32,496 bases of DNA from Pimelobacter sp. (GTDB lineage Bacteria; Actinomycetota; Actinomycetes; Propionibacteriales; Nocardioidaceae), in NCBI GenBank assembly GCA_002698575.1, contig NZZG01000110.1, positions 1-32,496 of the forward strand, written 5' to 3'. A program made the translations under genes and the position numbers. Below, piece by piece: positions 7,752 to 15,711 of this stretch (the stretch's first letter is position 1; each line of letters opens with the position of its first letter). Under the pieces are notes generated by a model. That model was not told the DNA's origin, did no database searches, and saw nothing but the letters and a program-made list of their open reading frames with translations.

Positions 7752-9104
7752 GTGACCCAGACGCCCCAGCGGCCCGTTCGCCTCTTCTCGCGAGGCAGCT
7801 TTCTCGAGCACTCGCGGACCGCCGAGATCCTCCGGGCGGAGACCACCGGCGGCATCCTGCTGATCGTGGGTGCCGTCGCGGCGCTGGTGTGGGCCAACAG
7901 CCCGTGGTCGGACGCCTACGCCGAGCTGCGCGAGCTCACCGTCGGACCGTCCGCGATCCACCTCGACCTCAGCCTCGGCACGTGGGCCGCCGACGGCCTG
8001 CTGGCGATCTTCTTCTTCGTCGCCGGGCTCGAGCTCAAGCGCGAGTTCGTGGCCGGCGACCTGCGCGACCCGCGCCGGGCCGCACTGCCCGTGGTGGCAG
8101 CAGCCGGCGGCATGGCCGTGCCCGCCCTGGTCTTCACCCTGGTCAACCTGGGCACCGACAACCTCAGCGGCTGGGCGATCCCGACCGCCACCGACATCGC
8201 GTTCGCGGTCGCGATCCTCGCGGTGATCAGCAGCCACCTCCCCAGCGGCCTGCGCACCTTCCTGCTCACCCTGGCCGTCGTCGACGACCTGCTGGCGATC
8301 ACCATCATCGCGATCTTCTACACCGACGAGCTGTCCCCGCTGTACCTCCTGCTGGCCGTGCTGCCGATCGCCGCGTTCGGATTCCTCGTGCAGAAGCGGA
8401 TCCGGTCACCGTGGCTGCTCGTCCCCCTGGCCCTGGTGGCCTGGGCGCTGGTGCACGAGTCGGGTGTCCACGCCACCGTCGCCGGGGTGCTGCTCGCCTT
8501 CACCGTGCCCGTGCTGCGGAGCGAGGCTGCCGGCGGACCGCAGGCCGGACCCGGCCTGGCCGAGCACCTCGAGCACCTGATCCGTCCGATCTCGGCCGGC
8601 TTCGCCGTCCCCGTCTTCGCCTTCTTCGCCGCCGGCGTCACCGTGGGTGGCTTCAGCGGGCTCTTCGACTCCCTGGGCAGCAAGGTCGCGCTGGGGATCG
8701 TCGCCGGCCTGATCATCGGCAAGACGATCGGAATCGCCGGCTCCACCTGGCTGCTGCAACGCTTCACCAAGGCCGACCTCGACGAGGACCTGTCCTGGGT
8801 CGACGTCATCGGCATGTCGATGCTCGCCGGCATCGGCTTCACCGTCTCGCTGCTCATCGGCGAGCTCGCCTTCGGGGCCGACGAGATCCTGGAGGCCGAG
8901 GTCAAGGTCGGGGTGCTGGTCGGCTCGCTGATCGCGGCGCTGCTGGCGACCGTGATCCTGCGGGCCCGCAACCGCGTCTACAAGCGCCTGCACGACCTGG
9001 AGCAGGTCGACGCCGACCAGGACGGCATCCCCGACGTGTACGACGACACGCCCTCCCGCGAGGACGGCAGCGGCACCTCCGGTCCCACCAGCGGCCGATC
9101 ATAG
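7752..9104 (+). CDS. nhaA: Na+/H+ antiporter NhaA
   Basis: Exchanges sodium for protons across the cytoplasmic membrane and helps hold pH and salt balance. With the chosen GTG start it has 450 residues. The family's ion-binding aspartates are visible in [11 protein letters not shown] (about 145) and in the DD pair of [18 protein letters not shown] (about 177). Hydrophobic segments continue to about residue 405. An upstream TTG at 7707 keeps the frame open, but the GTG at 7752 has GAGG eight bases before it and gives the usual N-terminus ([18 protein letters not shown]). After the last membrane segment there is an acidic tail with [15 protein letters not shown], a good match to a thrombospondin type 3 or EF-hand-like calcium-binding loop. 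A structured leader precedes the gene. The next gene follows by 14 bases. Confidence 0.93.
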   Translation: MTQTPQRPVRLFSRGSFLEHSRTAEILRAETTGGILLIVGAVAALVWANSPWSDAYAELRELTVGPSAIHLDLSLGTWAADGLLAIFFFVAGLELKREFVAGDLRDPRRAALPVVAAAGGMAVPALVFTLVNLGTDNLSGWAIPTATDIAFAVAILAVISSHLPSGLRTFLLTLAVVDDLLAITIIAIFYTDELSPLYLLLAVLPIAAFGFLVQKRIRSPWLLVPLALVAWALVHESGVHATVAGVLLAFTVPVLRSEAAGGPQAGPGLAEHLEHLIRPISAGFAVPVFAFFAAGVTVGGFSGLFDSLGSKVALGIVAGLIIGKTIGIAGSTWLLQRFTKADLDEDLSWVDVIGMSMLAGIGFTVSLLIGELAFGADEILEAEVKVGVLVGSLIAALLATVILRARNRVYKRLHDLEQVDADQDGIPDVYDDTPSREDGSGTSGPTSGRS

Positions 9105-9105
9105 G

Positions 9106-9111
9106 TAGGGT
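9106..9111 (+). promoter_or_regulatory. Candidate -10 box (TAGGGT) for leaderless start of the holin-like gene
   Basis: TAGGGT stands seven bases before the ATG at 9119, the distance expected when transcription begins on the start codon. It lies in the 14-base gap after nhaA, so co-transcription with nhaA is also possible, and AGGTAGGG could instead act as a ribosome site. No clear -35 box. Confidence 0.35.
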
Positions 9112-9118
9112 CGGCTGC

Positions 9119-9526
9119 ATGGCACCCGAGAAGACCGAGGACGAGCCCACCATCGGCCGCCTCGTCAACGACGCCAGTCGCGACATCTCCACGCTGATCA
9201 GCAAGGAGATCCAGCTCGCCAAGTCCGAGCTCAAGCTCAGCATCAAGTTCGGCGTGACCGGCGTGGTCTTCTTCGCCGCTGCCGCGTTCATCGTGGTGCT
9301 GGCCATCATCATGTTCTCGGTGGCACTGGCCTACTTCATCAACTGGAACGGCGACGGCCTGGCGCTGCACTGGGCGTTCCTGATCGTCTTCGGCCTCTAC
9401 CTCGCGCTGGCGGGGCTGCTCGGATTCCTCGGGATCAAGCAGGTCAAGCAGGCCGGTCCGCCGGAGCAGGCGATCGAGCAGGGCAAGCAGATCCCCTCGG
9501 CGCTCAAGGGCAGCAGCAAGGACTGA
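9119..9526 (+). CDS. Phage holin family (superfamily III-like) small membrane protein
   Basis: A 135-residue protein with an amphipathic N-terminal half (residues 10-45, TLISKEIQLAKSELKLS) followed by two membrane segments (about 48-75 and 88-112) and a charged C-terminus ending KGSSKD. This arrangement is that of the actinobacterial holin-like family often annotated as phage holin or Phage_holin_3_6. In chromosomal actinobacterial settings it is not part of a phage, and none is seen here; its function is unknown. The ATG start comes 14 bases after the nhaA stop. It converges on marP with 33 bases between the stops, where no convincing terminator hairpin is visible. Confidence 0.8.
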   Translation: MAPEKTEDEPTIGRLVNDASRDISTLISKEIQLAKSELKLSIKFGVTGVVFFAAAAFIVVLAIIMFSVALAYFINWNGDGLALHWAFLIVFGLYLALAGLLGFLGIKQVKQAGPPEQAIEQGKQIPSALKGSSKD

Positions 9527-9559
9527 GGCTCCTCCGGCGCTGCGCTGAGCAGACCGGGA

Positions 9560-10762
9560 TCAGCCGGCCGCGCAGTCCTGGGTCGAGACCTGCTGCGAGC
9601 TCGCGGTGCCGTCGGCGGCCGCGTCGGAGACCTGCTCCCAGGTCAGCGCGTAGCCGGTGTCGCTGTCGGTGACCGAGGCCGCGAAGATCACCCCCGCCAC
9701 GTCGCCCTGGGTGGTCACGATCGGGCCGCCGGAGTTGCCGGGACGGATGAGCCCGCGCAGCGAGTAGACGCTGCGCAGGACGGTGCCGTCGCCGTAGATG
9801 TTGGGCGACTTCAGCTGGGTCTCGGTGCGCACCCGGCCGCGCTGCACGTCGTACGGACCGTCCTGGGGGTAGCCCAGGATGGCGACGCCGTCGTCGGCGT
9901 CGACGACGAACTGCTGCTCCTCCTCGTCGCTGGCCACGAACTCGAGCGCGGGCGTCTCGCCGCTCTCGAAGGCGAGCACGGCGATGTCGAGGTCGGGGTT
10001 GAAGTAGACGACGGTGCCGCGCACGGTGGTCTCGCCCAGCAGGATGTCGGGCTCGTCCACGCCGGCGACGACGTGGGCGTTGGTCATCAGTCGGTCGGGA
10101 GCGTAGAGGAAGCCGGTCCCTTCGACGCCCCGCCCGCACGCGTTGTTGCCGCGGATCTTCAGCACGCTCGCCTGGGCGTTGCGGATGTCGGGGTCGGTGA
10201 GCAGCCGGCGGGCTCCGGGGCTGACCTCGACGATGTCCTCGGGGGCGAAGGGCTCGAGGTAGCGCGGGAAGAAGCCGGTGCCGACGACGTTGTTGAAGTC
10301 CTGGAGGGTGCTGGCCGCGGTGGCGGGCAGGGCGCCGTTGACGGCGCGCAGCACGGCCGAGTCGCGCACGAGGGGGGTCAGCGCGCCGATCCGGGAGCCG
10401 GAGATCGCGACGCCGAGCGCCCAGGCCACCACCAGGACGGCCAGGGAGCTGAGCAGGGCGCCCCCGATCGCGTCGAGGGCCCGGGCCGGCTGCCAGGTGA
10501 TCTTGTCCCGGATCCGGGAGCCGACGTACTGCAGCAGCGCCTGGCCGACCGAGGCGAGCACGATGACGATGAACAGCGCACCGAGCGAGACGCCGAGCGA
10601 CGGGTCGGCGTCGCCGAGGATCATGGGGGCGAGCAGGACCCCGCTCAGTCCGCCGAGGAGCAGGCCGGAGGTGGCGAAGGCCCCGGTGACGAAGCCCTGC
10701 CAGTAGCCGGAGAGCGCGTAGGCCAGGACCAGCAGGAGCAGAAGGATGTCGAGGAGGTTCAT
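9560..10762 (-). CDS. marP: MarP-type membrane serine protease (CvpA domain plus trypsin-like domain)
   Basis: A 400-residue homologue of M. tuberculosis MarP (Rv3671c, 397 residues), a periplasmic protease needed for acid and oxidative stress resistance. Four hydrophobic segments of the CvpA-like part occupy residues 1 to about 125. The chymotrypsin-fold domain follows, with His in MTNAHVVAGVD, Asp in NPDLDIAVLAF and Ser in RPGNSGGPIV. Two outer cysteines, NNACGRG near 200 and QDC four residues from the end, match the disulfide that controls the mycobacterial enzyme. An in-frame extension upstream exists, but the ATG in MNLLDILLLLL has GAGGAA before it and overlaps the NUDIX stop as ATGA. 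It is the last gene of the nth operon. Substrate in this organism is unknown. Confidence 0.92.
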   Translation of the reverse strand: MNLLDILLLLLVLAYALSGYWQGFVTGAFATSGLLLGGLSGVLLAPMILGDADPSLGVSLGALFIVIVLASVGQALLQYVGSRIRDKITWQPARALDAIGGALLSSLAVLVVAWALGVAISGSRIGALTPLVRDSAVLRAVNGALPATAASTLQDFNNVVGTGFFPRYLEPFAPEDIVEVSPGARRLLTDPDIRNAQASVLKIRGNNACGRGVEGTGFLYAPDRLMTNAHVVAGVDEPDILLGETTVRGTVVYFNPDLDIAVLAFESGETPALEFVASDEEEQQFVVDADDGVAILGYPQDGPYDVQRGRVRTETQLKSPNIYGDGTVLRSVYSLRGLIRPGNSGGPIVTTQGDVAGVIFAASVTDSDTGYALTWEQVSDAAADGTASSQQVSTQDCAAG

Positions 10763-11478
10763 CGGCGGCGTTCCTCGAAGTCGGTGTTGGGCTCGATGCG
10801 CCGGGCGTCGGAGGGACGGCCACCCAGCATGTAGGAGGGGATCTCCCGCTCGGGAGCGTCCGGGAGGTCCTCGATCCAGCCGACGAACTCGAAGAGTCGC
10901 GCCACGACCCCACCGGTGAACCCCCACAGGATGACGTCGTTGTCGTCACCGATCAGGAAGCCGGGCGAGCGCCACCCCGACGGACCGGTGACCACGATCC
11001 GGTGGGCGGGGTCGGCCAGCTCGCTCAGCGGCACCCGGTGGATCGCGTGGACCTCCTCGGGCGACTCGACCCAGATCGGCCCGGGGTCGCGCCACCAGGC
11101 CAGGATCGGGACGACGGCGAAGTTGCTCGGGGGCAGCCACAGCTCGGGCAGCTCGGCGAAGACCTCGACCCCGGCCGGGTCTAGGCCGATCTCCTCCTGC
11201 GCCTCACGCAACGCCGTCTCGACGAGGCTCTCGCCGTGCTCGACCCGCCCGCCCGGGAAGGAGACCTGGCCGGGGTGGGAACGCATCGTGTGGGAGCGCT
11301 CGGTCAGCAGCAGGTCGGGGCCGTGCTCGCCCTCACCGAAGAGCATCAGCACCGCTGAGGGGCTCGCGTCGGCACCCTCGGGGACCCGGAAGCGGGTGAG
11401 GTCGTGGACGGTGATCGAGGCGGCCGCGGCCTCGACGGGCCGCAGCCACTCGGGAAGCTCGACCGGCGAGGCGCTCAC
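10759..11478 (-). CDS. NUDIX hydrolase, CoA pyrophosphatase type
   Basis: A 239-residue protein with a complete Nudix box (GRVEHGESLVETALREAQEEIGL spans about residues 80-102; the key REAQEEIGL is intact). Before it stands LLLTERSHTMRSHPGQVSF, the signature of the coenzyme A pyrophosphatase subgroup, which splits CoA into ADP and phosphopantetheine. The activity is inferred from that motif. The chosen GTG at 11478 overlaps the tlpA-like stop (GTGA), and the stop overlaps the marP start (ATGA). A much longer open frame continues upstream but is the shadow of tlpA. The order NUDIX then marP is the same as Rv3672c-Rv3671c in M. tuberculosis. Confidence 0.9.
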   Translation of the reverse strand: MSASPVELPEWLRPVEAAAASITVHDLTRFRVPEGADASPSAVLMLFGEGEHGPDLLLTERSHTMRSHPGQVSFPGGRVEHGESLVETALREAQEEIGLDPAGVEVFAELPELWLPPSNFAVVPILAWWRDPGPIWVESPEEVHAIHRVPLSELADPAHRIVVTGPSGWRSPGFLIGDDNDVILWGFTGGVVARLFEFVGWIEDLPDAPEREIPSYMLGGRPSDARRIEPNTDFEERRR

Positions 11479-12107
11479 AAGTCCACCCCGGCATGCTCGG
11501 CGAGGAGGGCGACGATCTCCGCGACGTCGTCGAGCTCGCCGGCGCGCTGGTGCACGACGTCGCCGCCGGCATCGAGGAGGATCGTCTGCGGCAGCCCGAT
11601 CCCGATCCGCACGTCGTCCTGGCTGACGAGCTCGCCGCCCGGGTCGGCGAGCTGCGGGTAGGTGGCTCCCGTGTCGCGGGCGAAGGCCAGGGCGGCCTCC
11701 GGGTAGTTCTCCATGTCGATGCCGAGCACGCCGACCGAGTCGCCGTACTGCTCGTAGAAGTCCTGCAGCACCGGCATCTCGCGGCGGCACGGACCGCAGT
11801 TGGAGGCCCACAGGTTGACCACCAGCGGCCCGGTGAGGCTCGCCAGGTCGACGTCGGTGCCGCCGCCGAGGCACGGCAGGGTGAGGTCGGGAAGGCCCCC
11901 GCCGCCCCCGCCGGGCGCGCAGTCGACGATGCCGGCCTCGGCCTTGATCGCTCGTGCCTGGGGGCTGTCGACGACGACGTCGCTCGCGCCCGGTGGGCTG
12001 ATCGCGTCGCTGCAGCCCGCGAGGAGCAGGGCCACGACGACGGCTGCCGCCGACGCCACGCCCCGGCGGCGGGCGTGGGCGCCGCGGCTGCGCGACCCCG
12101 GCCTCAT
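11475..12107 (-). CDS. TlpA/ResA-like thioredoxin-fold lipoprotein
   Basis: A 210-residue exported thiol-disulfide protein. The N-terminus is basic and hydrophobic and ends in a lipobox (LLLAGC, Cys near residue 32), so it is probably a lipid-anchored extracytoplasmic protein. The thioredoxin fold carries the redox pair in [11 protein letters not shown] (about 117) and a cis-proline loop ([11 protein letters not shown]). Two further cysteines stand before the fold (VDCAPG and LPCLGG) flanking a run of six glycines. The start is the ATG that overlaps the nth stop (ATGA). The open frame extends far upstream across nth, but that part is a shadow. Homologous position to Rv3673c. It may keep thiols reduced or assist cytochrome c or MarP folding; the partner is not known. 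Confidence 0.88.
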   Translation of the reverse strand: MRPGSRSRGAHARRRGVASAAAVVVALLLAGCSDAISPPGASDVVVDSPQARAIKAEAGIVDCAPGGGGGGLPDLTLPCLGGGTDVDLASLTGPLVVNLWASNCGPCRREMPVLQDFYEQYGDSVGVLGIDMENYPEAALAFARDTGATYPQLADPGGELVSQDDVRIGIGLPQTILLDAGGDVVHQRAGELDDVAEIVALLAEHAGVDL

Positions 12108-12808
12108 GCCGGCCCCTGGGTCTTGACGAGGGCGGCCGCAGCGACCGGGTCGGTCGGCCCCTCGCCGTACGACGGGCACCACCGCGCCAGCGGGCACGCG
12201 CCGCACGCGGGCTTCTTCGCGTGGCAGCGACGCCGACCGTGCCAGATGACGTGGTGCGACAGCATCGTCCAGTCGCGCTTGTCGAAGAGCGCCCCGATCG
12301 CGTGCTCGGCCTTGACCGGGTCGGTCTCGTCGGTCCAGCCGAAGCGGCGCACGAGGCGGCCGAAGTGGGTGTCGACGGTGATGCCGGGGACTCCGAAGGC
12401 GTTGCCGAGGACCACGTTGGCGGTCTTGCGCCCGACGCCGGGGAGCTTGACCAGGTCGTCGAGCCGCCCCGGCACCTGACCGTCGTGGTCGGCCACCAGG
12501 GCGGCGCTGAGCTTGAGCAGCGACTCCGTCTTGGCGCGGAAGAAGCCGAGCGGGCCGATGATGGTCTCGAGGTCCTCGCGCTCGGCGGCCGCCATCGCGG
12601 CCGGGTCCGGGTAGGCGGCGAAGAGCACGGGGCGCACGGCGTTGACGCGTCGGTCGGTGGTCTGCGCGCTGAGCACCGTCACGACGAGGAGCTGGAACGG
12701 GTTGTCGAAGTCCAGCTCGCAGCCGGCCTCCGGGTAGGTCTCGGCCAGCACCCGGTTGATCTTGCGAGCACGGCGCACCAGGCTGGTACGGGACTCGTCG
12801 GGCAGCAC
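12104..12808 (-). CDS. nth: Endonuclease III, DNA glycosylase/AP lyase
   Basis: A 234-residue base-excision repair enzyme that removes oxidised pyrimidines and cuts the abasic site. The helix-hairpin-helix [16 protein letters not shown] holds the catalytic lysine, and [10 protein letters not shown] the catalytic aspartate. The C-terminal [4Fe-4S] cluster ligands have the standard C-x6-C-x2-C-x5-C spacing ([17 protein letters not shown]). The GTG start has no good ribosome site; instead TAGGCT lies six bases upstream, which suggests a leaderless transcript. It opens the nth-tlpA-NUDIX-marP operon and diverges from crp across about 257 bases. Confidence 0.94.
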   Translation of the reverse strand: MLPDESRTSLVRRARKINRVLAETYPEAGCELDFDNPFQLLVVTVLSAQTTDRRVNAVRPVLFAAYPDPAAMAAAEREDLETIIGPLGFFRAKTESLLKLSAALVADHDGQVPGRLDDLVKLPGVGRKTANVVLGNAFGVPGITVDTHFGRLVRRFGWTDETDPVKAEHAIGALFDKRDWTMLSHHVIWHGRRRCHAKKPACGACPLARWCPSYGEGPTDPVAAAALVKTQGPA

Positions 12809-12814
12809 CGGGAC

Positions 12815-12820
12815 AGCCTA
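12815..12820 (-). promoter_or_regulatory. Candidate -10 box (TAGGCT) for leaderless nth
   Basis: On the minus strand TAGGCT is separated from the nth GTG by six bases. This is the spacing expected when the transcript starts at the start codon. The lack of a clear ribosome site for nth agrees. No -35 box is obvious. Confidence 0.45.
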
Positions 12821-12866
12821 CGGCGGAGCGCCGACGGCCGGCCGACGTGCCCGGGGGACGGCTCTC

Positions 12867-12899
12867 GGTGCTGCCTGCTGCAAGCAGTGGGCAAGCACC
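12867..12899. promoter_or_regulatory. Long imperfect palindrome between nth and crp
   Basis: GGTGCT (12867-12872) pairs with AGCACC (12894-12899); inside, GCC pairs with GGC and TGCT with AGCA, with one bulged A and an unpaired GTG. It lies about 60 bases upstream of nth and 60-90 bases upstream of the crp -10 candidate. It could be an operator for either gene. No match to the Crp site TGTGA-N6-TCACA. Confidence 0.35.
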
Positions 12900-12959
12900 C
12901 CGGGCGAGGCCGTGAGGTGGTGGGAGCCCACTGGTTTCCCTGTGACATCGGCCACCCCC

Positions 12960-12965
12960 TAGGAT
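12960..12965 (+). promoter_or_regulatory. Candidate -10 box (TAGGAT) of crp
   Basis: TAGGAT would start transcription near 12972, leaving a leader of about 94 bases before the crp GTG. A single TGTGA half-site (12941-12945) stands just upstream, but the second half (TCACA) is missing, so autoregulation is only a possibility. Confidence 0.35.
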
Positions 12966-13065
12966 CAGGGCGACGTGAGGTGTGCGGTCCTGGCACCTCC
13001 CGCACGCGCCACCAGCACCACACCTGCACACCGGCCCACCACTTGGCTCACCCGGGAGGTCCTCC

Positions 13066-13743
13066 GTGGACAACGACGTACTCCGTCAGGCACCGCTGTT
13101 CAGCGCGCTCGACGACGAAGCGGCCACCGCGCTGCGAGCCTCGATGTCCGAGACCCGGCTGCGGCGCGGCGACGTGCTCTTCCGCGAGGGCGACTCGGGC
13201 GACAAGCTCTACGTGATCCTCGAGGGCAAGGTGAAGCTCGGGCGCACGTCCCCCGACGGTCGGGAGAACCTCCTGGCCATCCAGGGCCCCGGCCAGATGT
13301 TCGGCGAGCTCTCGCTCTTCGACCCCGGCCCGCGCTCGGCGACGGTGACCGCCGTGACCGACGCCGCGTTCGCCTCCCTGTCCCACGAGGACCTGCTGCG
13401 CTGGCTCGAAGGCCGTCCGGTCGTGGCCCGCGGGCTGCTCAACCAGCTCGCGGCGCGGCTGCGCAAGGCCAACGACGTCGTGGCCGACCTGGTCTTCTCC
13501 GACGTCCCCGGCCGCGTGGCCAAGGCGCTGCTCGACCTGGCCGACCGCTTCGGTCGCACCGCCGACGACGGCGTCCACGTCCACCACGACCTCACCCAGG
13601 AGGAGCTCGCCCAGCTGGTCGGCGCTTCCCGCGAGACGGTCAACAAGGCCCTGGCCGACTTCGCCTCGCGCGGGTGGCTGCGCCTGGAGCCCCGCTCCGT
13701 CGTGATCATGGACGTCGAGCGGCTCTCCAAGCGCGCTCGCTGA
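13066..13743 (+). CDS. crp: Crp/Fnr-family cAMP-responsive transcription regulator
   Basis: A 225-residue regulator, the same size as M. tuberculosis Crp (Rv3676, 224 residues), with which it shares position next to nth. The N-terminal cyclic-nucleotide domain includes LFREGDSGDKLYVILEGKVK and the phosphate-binding cassette FGELSLFDPGPRSATV. The C-terminal winged helix has LTQEELAQLVGASRETVNKAL, with SRETVNKAL as recognition helix. The open frame extends 28 codons upstream, but the GTG at 13066 has GGGAGG before it and matches family length (VDNDVLRQAPLFSAL). No N-terminal cysteine cluster is present, so it is Crp-like rather than an Fnr oxygen sensor. cAMP binding is inferred from family. 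Confidence 0.93.
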   Translation: MDNDVLRQAPLFSALDDEAATALRASMSETRLRRGDVLFREGDSGDKLYVILEGKVKLGRTSPDGRENLLAIQGPGQMFGELSLFDPGPRSATVTAVTDAAFASLSHEDLLRWLEGRPVVARGLLNQLAARLRKANDVVADLVFSDVPGRVAKALLDLADRFGRTADDGVHVHHDLTQEELAQLVGASRETVNKALADFASRGWLRLEPRSVVIMDVERLSKRAR

Positions 13744-13824
13744 GGTCCTCTCCAGATTCTTCTGCCTGACTGACCCCCGAAGCCCCTGCATCCTGCGTCG
13801 TCAGGGGTGAGAGGGGGTCCACCG

Positions 13825-14331
13825 ATGAGGGACGAGGACGACTTCGTCGCGTTCGTCGCGGCCAGGTCGCAGGCGCTGTCACGCACGGCGTACCTGCTGA
13901 CCGGCGATGTGCACCACGCCGAGGACCTCCTGCAGACCGCCCTGTTCAAGGCGGCCAAGGCCTGGCACCGGATCGAGGGCGATCCCGAGCCCTACGTGCG
14001 TCGGATCCTCTACACGCAGAACATCTCGTGGTGGCGCCGTCGGCGACTGCAGGAGAGCGCGCTGGGACAGCACGACGAGGCGCAGTCGCCACCGGACACC
14101 GAGCTGCGGCTGACGATGATCGAGGCACTGGGGCGGCTGACCGCGCGACAGCGCACCGTCCTGGTGCTGCGCTACGTCGAGGACCTCACCGAGGTCGAGG
14201 CAGCGGTCCAGCTCGGGATCACGGCCGGCTCGGTCAAGTCCATCTCGCGCCAGGCTCGGGCCCGGCTGCGCACCCTGGCTCCGGAGCTCGCCGAGTTCGT
14301 GGGCGCCGAGCCCGAAGGAGGCTCAGCATGA
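13825..14331 (+). CDS. RNA polymerase sigma factor, SigE-family ECF type
   Basis: A 168-residue sigma factor with only regions 2 and 4, typical of the actinobacterial SigE family. Region 2 covers residues about 15-75 (TAYLLTGDVHHAEDLLQTAL) and region 4 about 105-155 (ALGRLTARQRTVLVLRYVEDL, then a helix-turn-helix at ITAGSVKSISRQARARL). The ATG at 13825 has GAGAGGGGG before it; a GTG six codons earlier is also possible. The stop overlaps the next ATG (ATGA), so it is coupled to a membrane protein that probably acts as its regulator. An inverted repeat CCCCTG/CAGGGG (13783-13807) lies in the 81 bases between crp and this gene and may be the crp terminator or an operator. Confidence 0.9.
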   Translation: MRDEDDFVAFVAARSQALSRTAYLLTGDVHHAEDLLQTALFKAAKAWHRIEGDPEPYVRRILYTQNISWWRRRRLQESALGQHDEAQSPPDTELRLTMIEALGRLTARQRTVLVLRYVEDLTEVEAAVQLGITAGSVKSISRQARARLRTLAPELAEFVGAEPEGGSA

Positions 14332-15590
14332 CCGGACGTCTCAGCGAGGAGCTCAAGCGGGCCGGGGACCTGGCCCCCACCTTCCCCGTCGCACCCGACA
14401 CCTACCGCCGCGCCCGGCGGGCCCGGCGCCGCGACATCGCGCTCGCGGTGGTCTCCAGCGTCGCGGCGGTGGCCCTGATCGTGGGCATCGTGACGTCGGT
14501 AGTCGCGCGGGACGACGCTGGACCGCTCCCGGCCGACGGGCAGGGACCGGTCGGCGTACCCAGCGTCGTCCACGACATCCCCAGTGGTGCCGACCTGGGG
14601 CCGGCCTCCAGCGACCTGGCCATCGGTCGTGGCGCCGTCAGCCAGCTCACCGGCGACGAGGAGCCCGTCGTGATCGACGACCGCGGCGGTTACCACCTGC
14701 TCGACCTGCCGGGCTTCACGTGGCCCTTCCACATGCTGTCGCTCTCCCCTGACGGCCGACAGCTGGCCTGGGGCTGGAGCGAGACCGACTCCTCCGCGAG
14801 GGGCACGCCCTTCGGGGTGCGGATCGCCGACCTCGACTCGGGGGAGGTGCGCACCATCTCCGTCGAGGGCTCCGACAAGCCGTTCGTCTACGACTTCACG
14901 TGGTCCCCGGACAGCCGTTGGTTGGTCTGGGAAGGCGTGGGAGCCGGCCGCATCGCACCGGGGGCCATCACCTCGGAGCCGGTGCCCCGTCCCGGCGACG
15001 GCACCATCCTGTACGCCGTCGACGACTCCGGCGTCGTCTCCATCGCCACCTTGAAGGCGCTGCGCGTCTGGGACGGCGAGCTCCTCAGCAACGAGGTGCG
15101 CGAGGCCGGCTGGTATCCCTCGATCTCCACCGTCGCGGACGGAGTGCTGCTCGAGACGATCCAGCGAGACCGTGACGACACCTTCGTCACGCGCCACCGT
15201 CGGCTCGTGGACGGCGCCGTCGTCGACCACGTCGCGATTCTCGACGACCGCTCGTTCGTCAACGACCTGGGCTGGGTCGACGACCGGCGCGCGGTCGTCC
15301 TGACCGTCGACGGGCCCGCCGAGCCCACCGGCCACCTCGACGTACTCGACCTGAGCGACCCGACGGCCACCACAACCGTCCGGGTGGCCGAGGTCCGTGC
15401 CCAGCTGGTGACCGTTGCCACCGACCTCCTCACACCCGACCGGCCGGGCGTCGAGCGACCGGTGCCGCCGTGGCTGGGCGACGAGGACTCGCCCCGGAGC
15501 CTGATCCTGCTCGCCGGATCGGGCGCCCTCATCATCACCGCCGTCGGGGTCCGGTGGGCGTTGCGTCGACGTCGTAGGACGGCTCGCTGA
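14328..15590 (+). CDS. Membrane protein with extracytoplasmic beta-propeller-like region, coupled to sigma factor
   Basis: A 420-residue protein: short cytoplasmic N-terminus (1-36, very Arg-rich at 27-36), a membrane segment (about 37-60), a large outer region, a second hydrophobic segment near the C-terminus (about 390-410) and a final RRRRR stretch. The outer region shows TolB/WD40-like blades such as LSLSPDGRQLAWGW and TWSPDSRWLVWEG, each SPD followed by W. It is translated by ATGA overlap from the sigma gene, which strongly suggests that it senses something outside the cell and restrains or activates that sigma factor. It has no zinc-type anti-sigma motif (HxxxCxxC) and no sequence family that I recognise for the cytoplasmic part, so anti-sigma activity is inference. 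Confidence 0.75.
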   Translation: MTGRLSEELKRAGDLAPTFPVAPDTYRRARRARRRDIALAVVSSVAAVALIVGIVTSVVARDDAGPLPADGQGPVGVPSVVHDIPSGADLGPASSDLAIGRGAVSQLTGDEEPVVIDDRGGYHLLDLPGFTWPFHMLSLSPDGRQLAWGWSETDSSARGTPFGVRIADLDSGEVRTISVEGSDKPFVYDFTWSPDSRWLVWEGVGAGRIAPGAITSEPVPRPGDGTILYAVDDSGVVSIATLKALRVWDGELLSNEVREAGWYPSISTVADGVLLETIQRDRDDTFVTRHRRLVDGAVVDHVAILDDRSFVNDLGWVDDRRAVVLTVDGPAEPTGHLDVLDLSDPTATTTVRVAEVRAQLVTVATDLLTPDRPGVERPVPPWLGDEDSPRSLILLAGSGALIITAVGVRWALRRRRRTAR

Positions 15591-15655
15591 GCGACCGACT
15601 GTTCGCGGATCAGTGCAGACGGTCCTCGGAGCCTCTGCGTCGTCACGACCGTGCT

Positions 15656-15680
15656 GAGCAGATGGCGCGTTGATCTGCTT
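15656..15680. terminator. Bidirectional terminator candidate between convergent genes
   Basis: AGCAGAT (15657-15663) pairs perfectly with ATCTGCT (15673-15679) around a nine-base loop, with a possible extra G-T pair outside. It lies between the stops of the beta-propeller gene and the MFS gene, which converge. There is no T-run, as is common in high-GC actinobacteria. Confidence 0.5.
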
Positions 15681-15711
15681 CGACCTGCGGGAAGCTGATC
15701 CACACCCGAGG

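Noticed and set aside
9119..9526. Holin-like gene as a sign of a prophage
   Set aside because: No endolysin, integrase, terminase or structural genes are nearby; the family is common on actinobacterial chromosomes.
12941..12955. Crp autoregulatory site upstream of crp
   Set aside because: TGTGA is present but the second half reads CCACC rather than TCACA.
13793..15645. CTGCGTCGTCA present on both sides of the first sigma module (13793 and 15635) as a shared ECF promoter
   Set aside because: The sequences upstream do not align at a constant -35 distance, and 11-base matches are expected by chance in a window of this size and composition.
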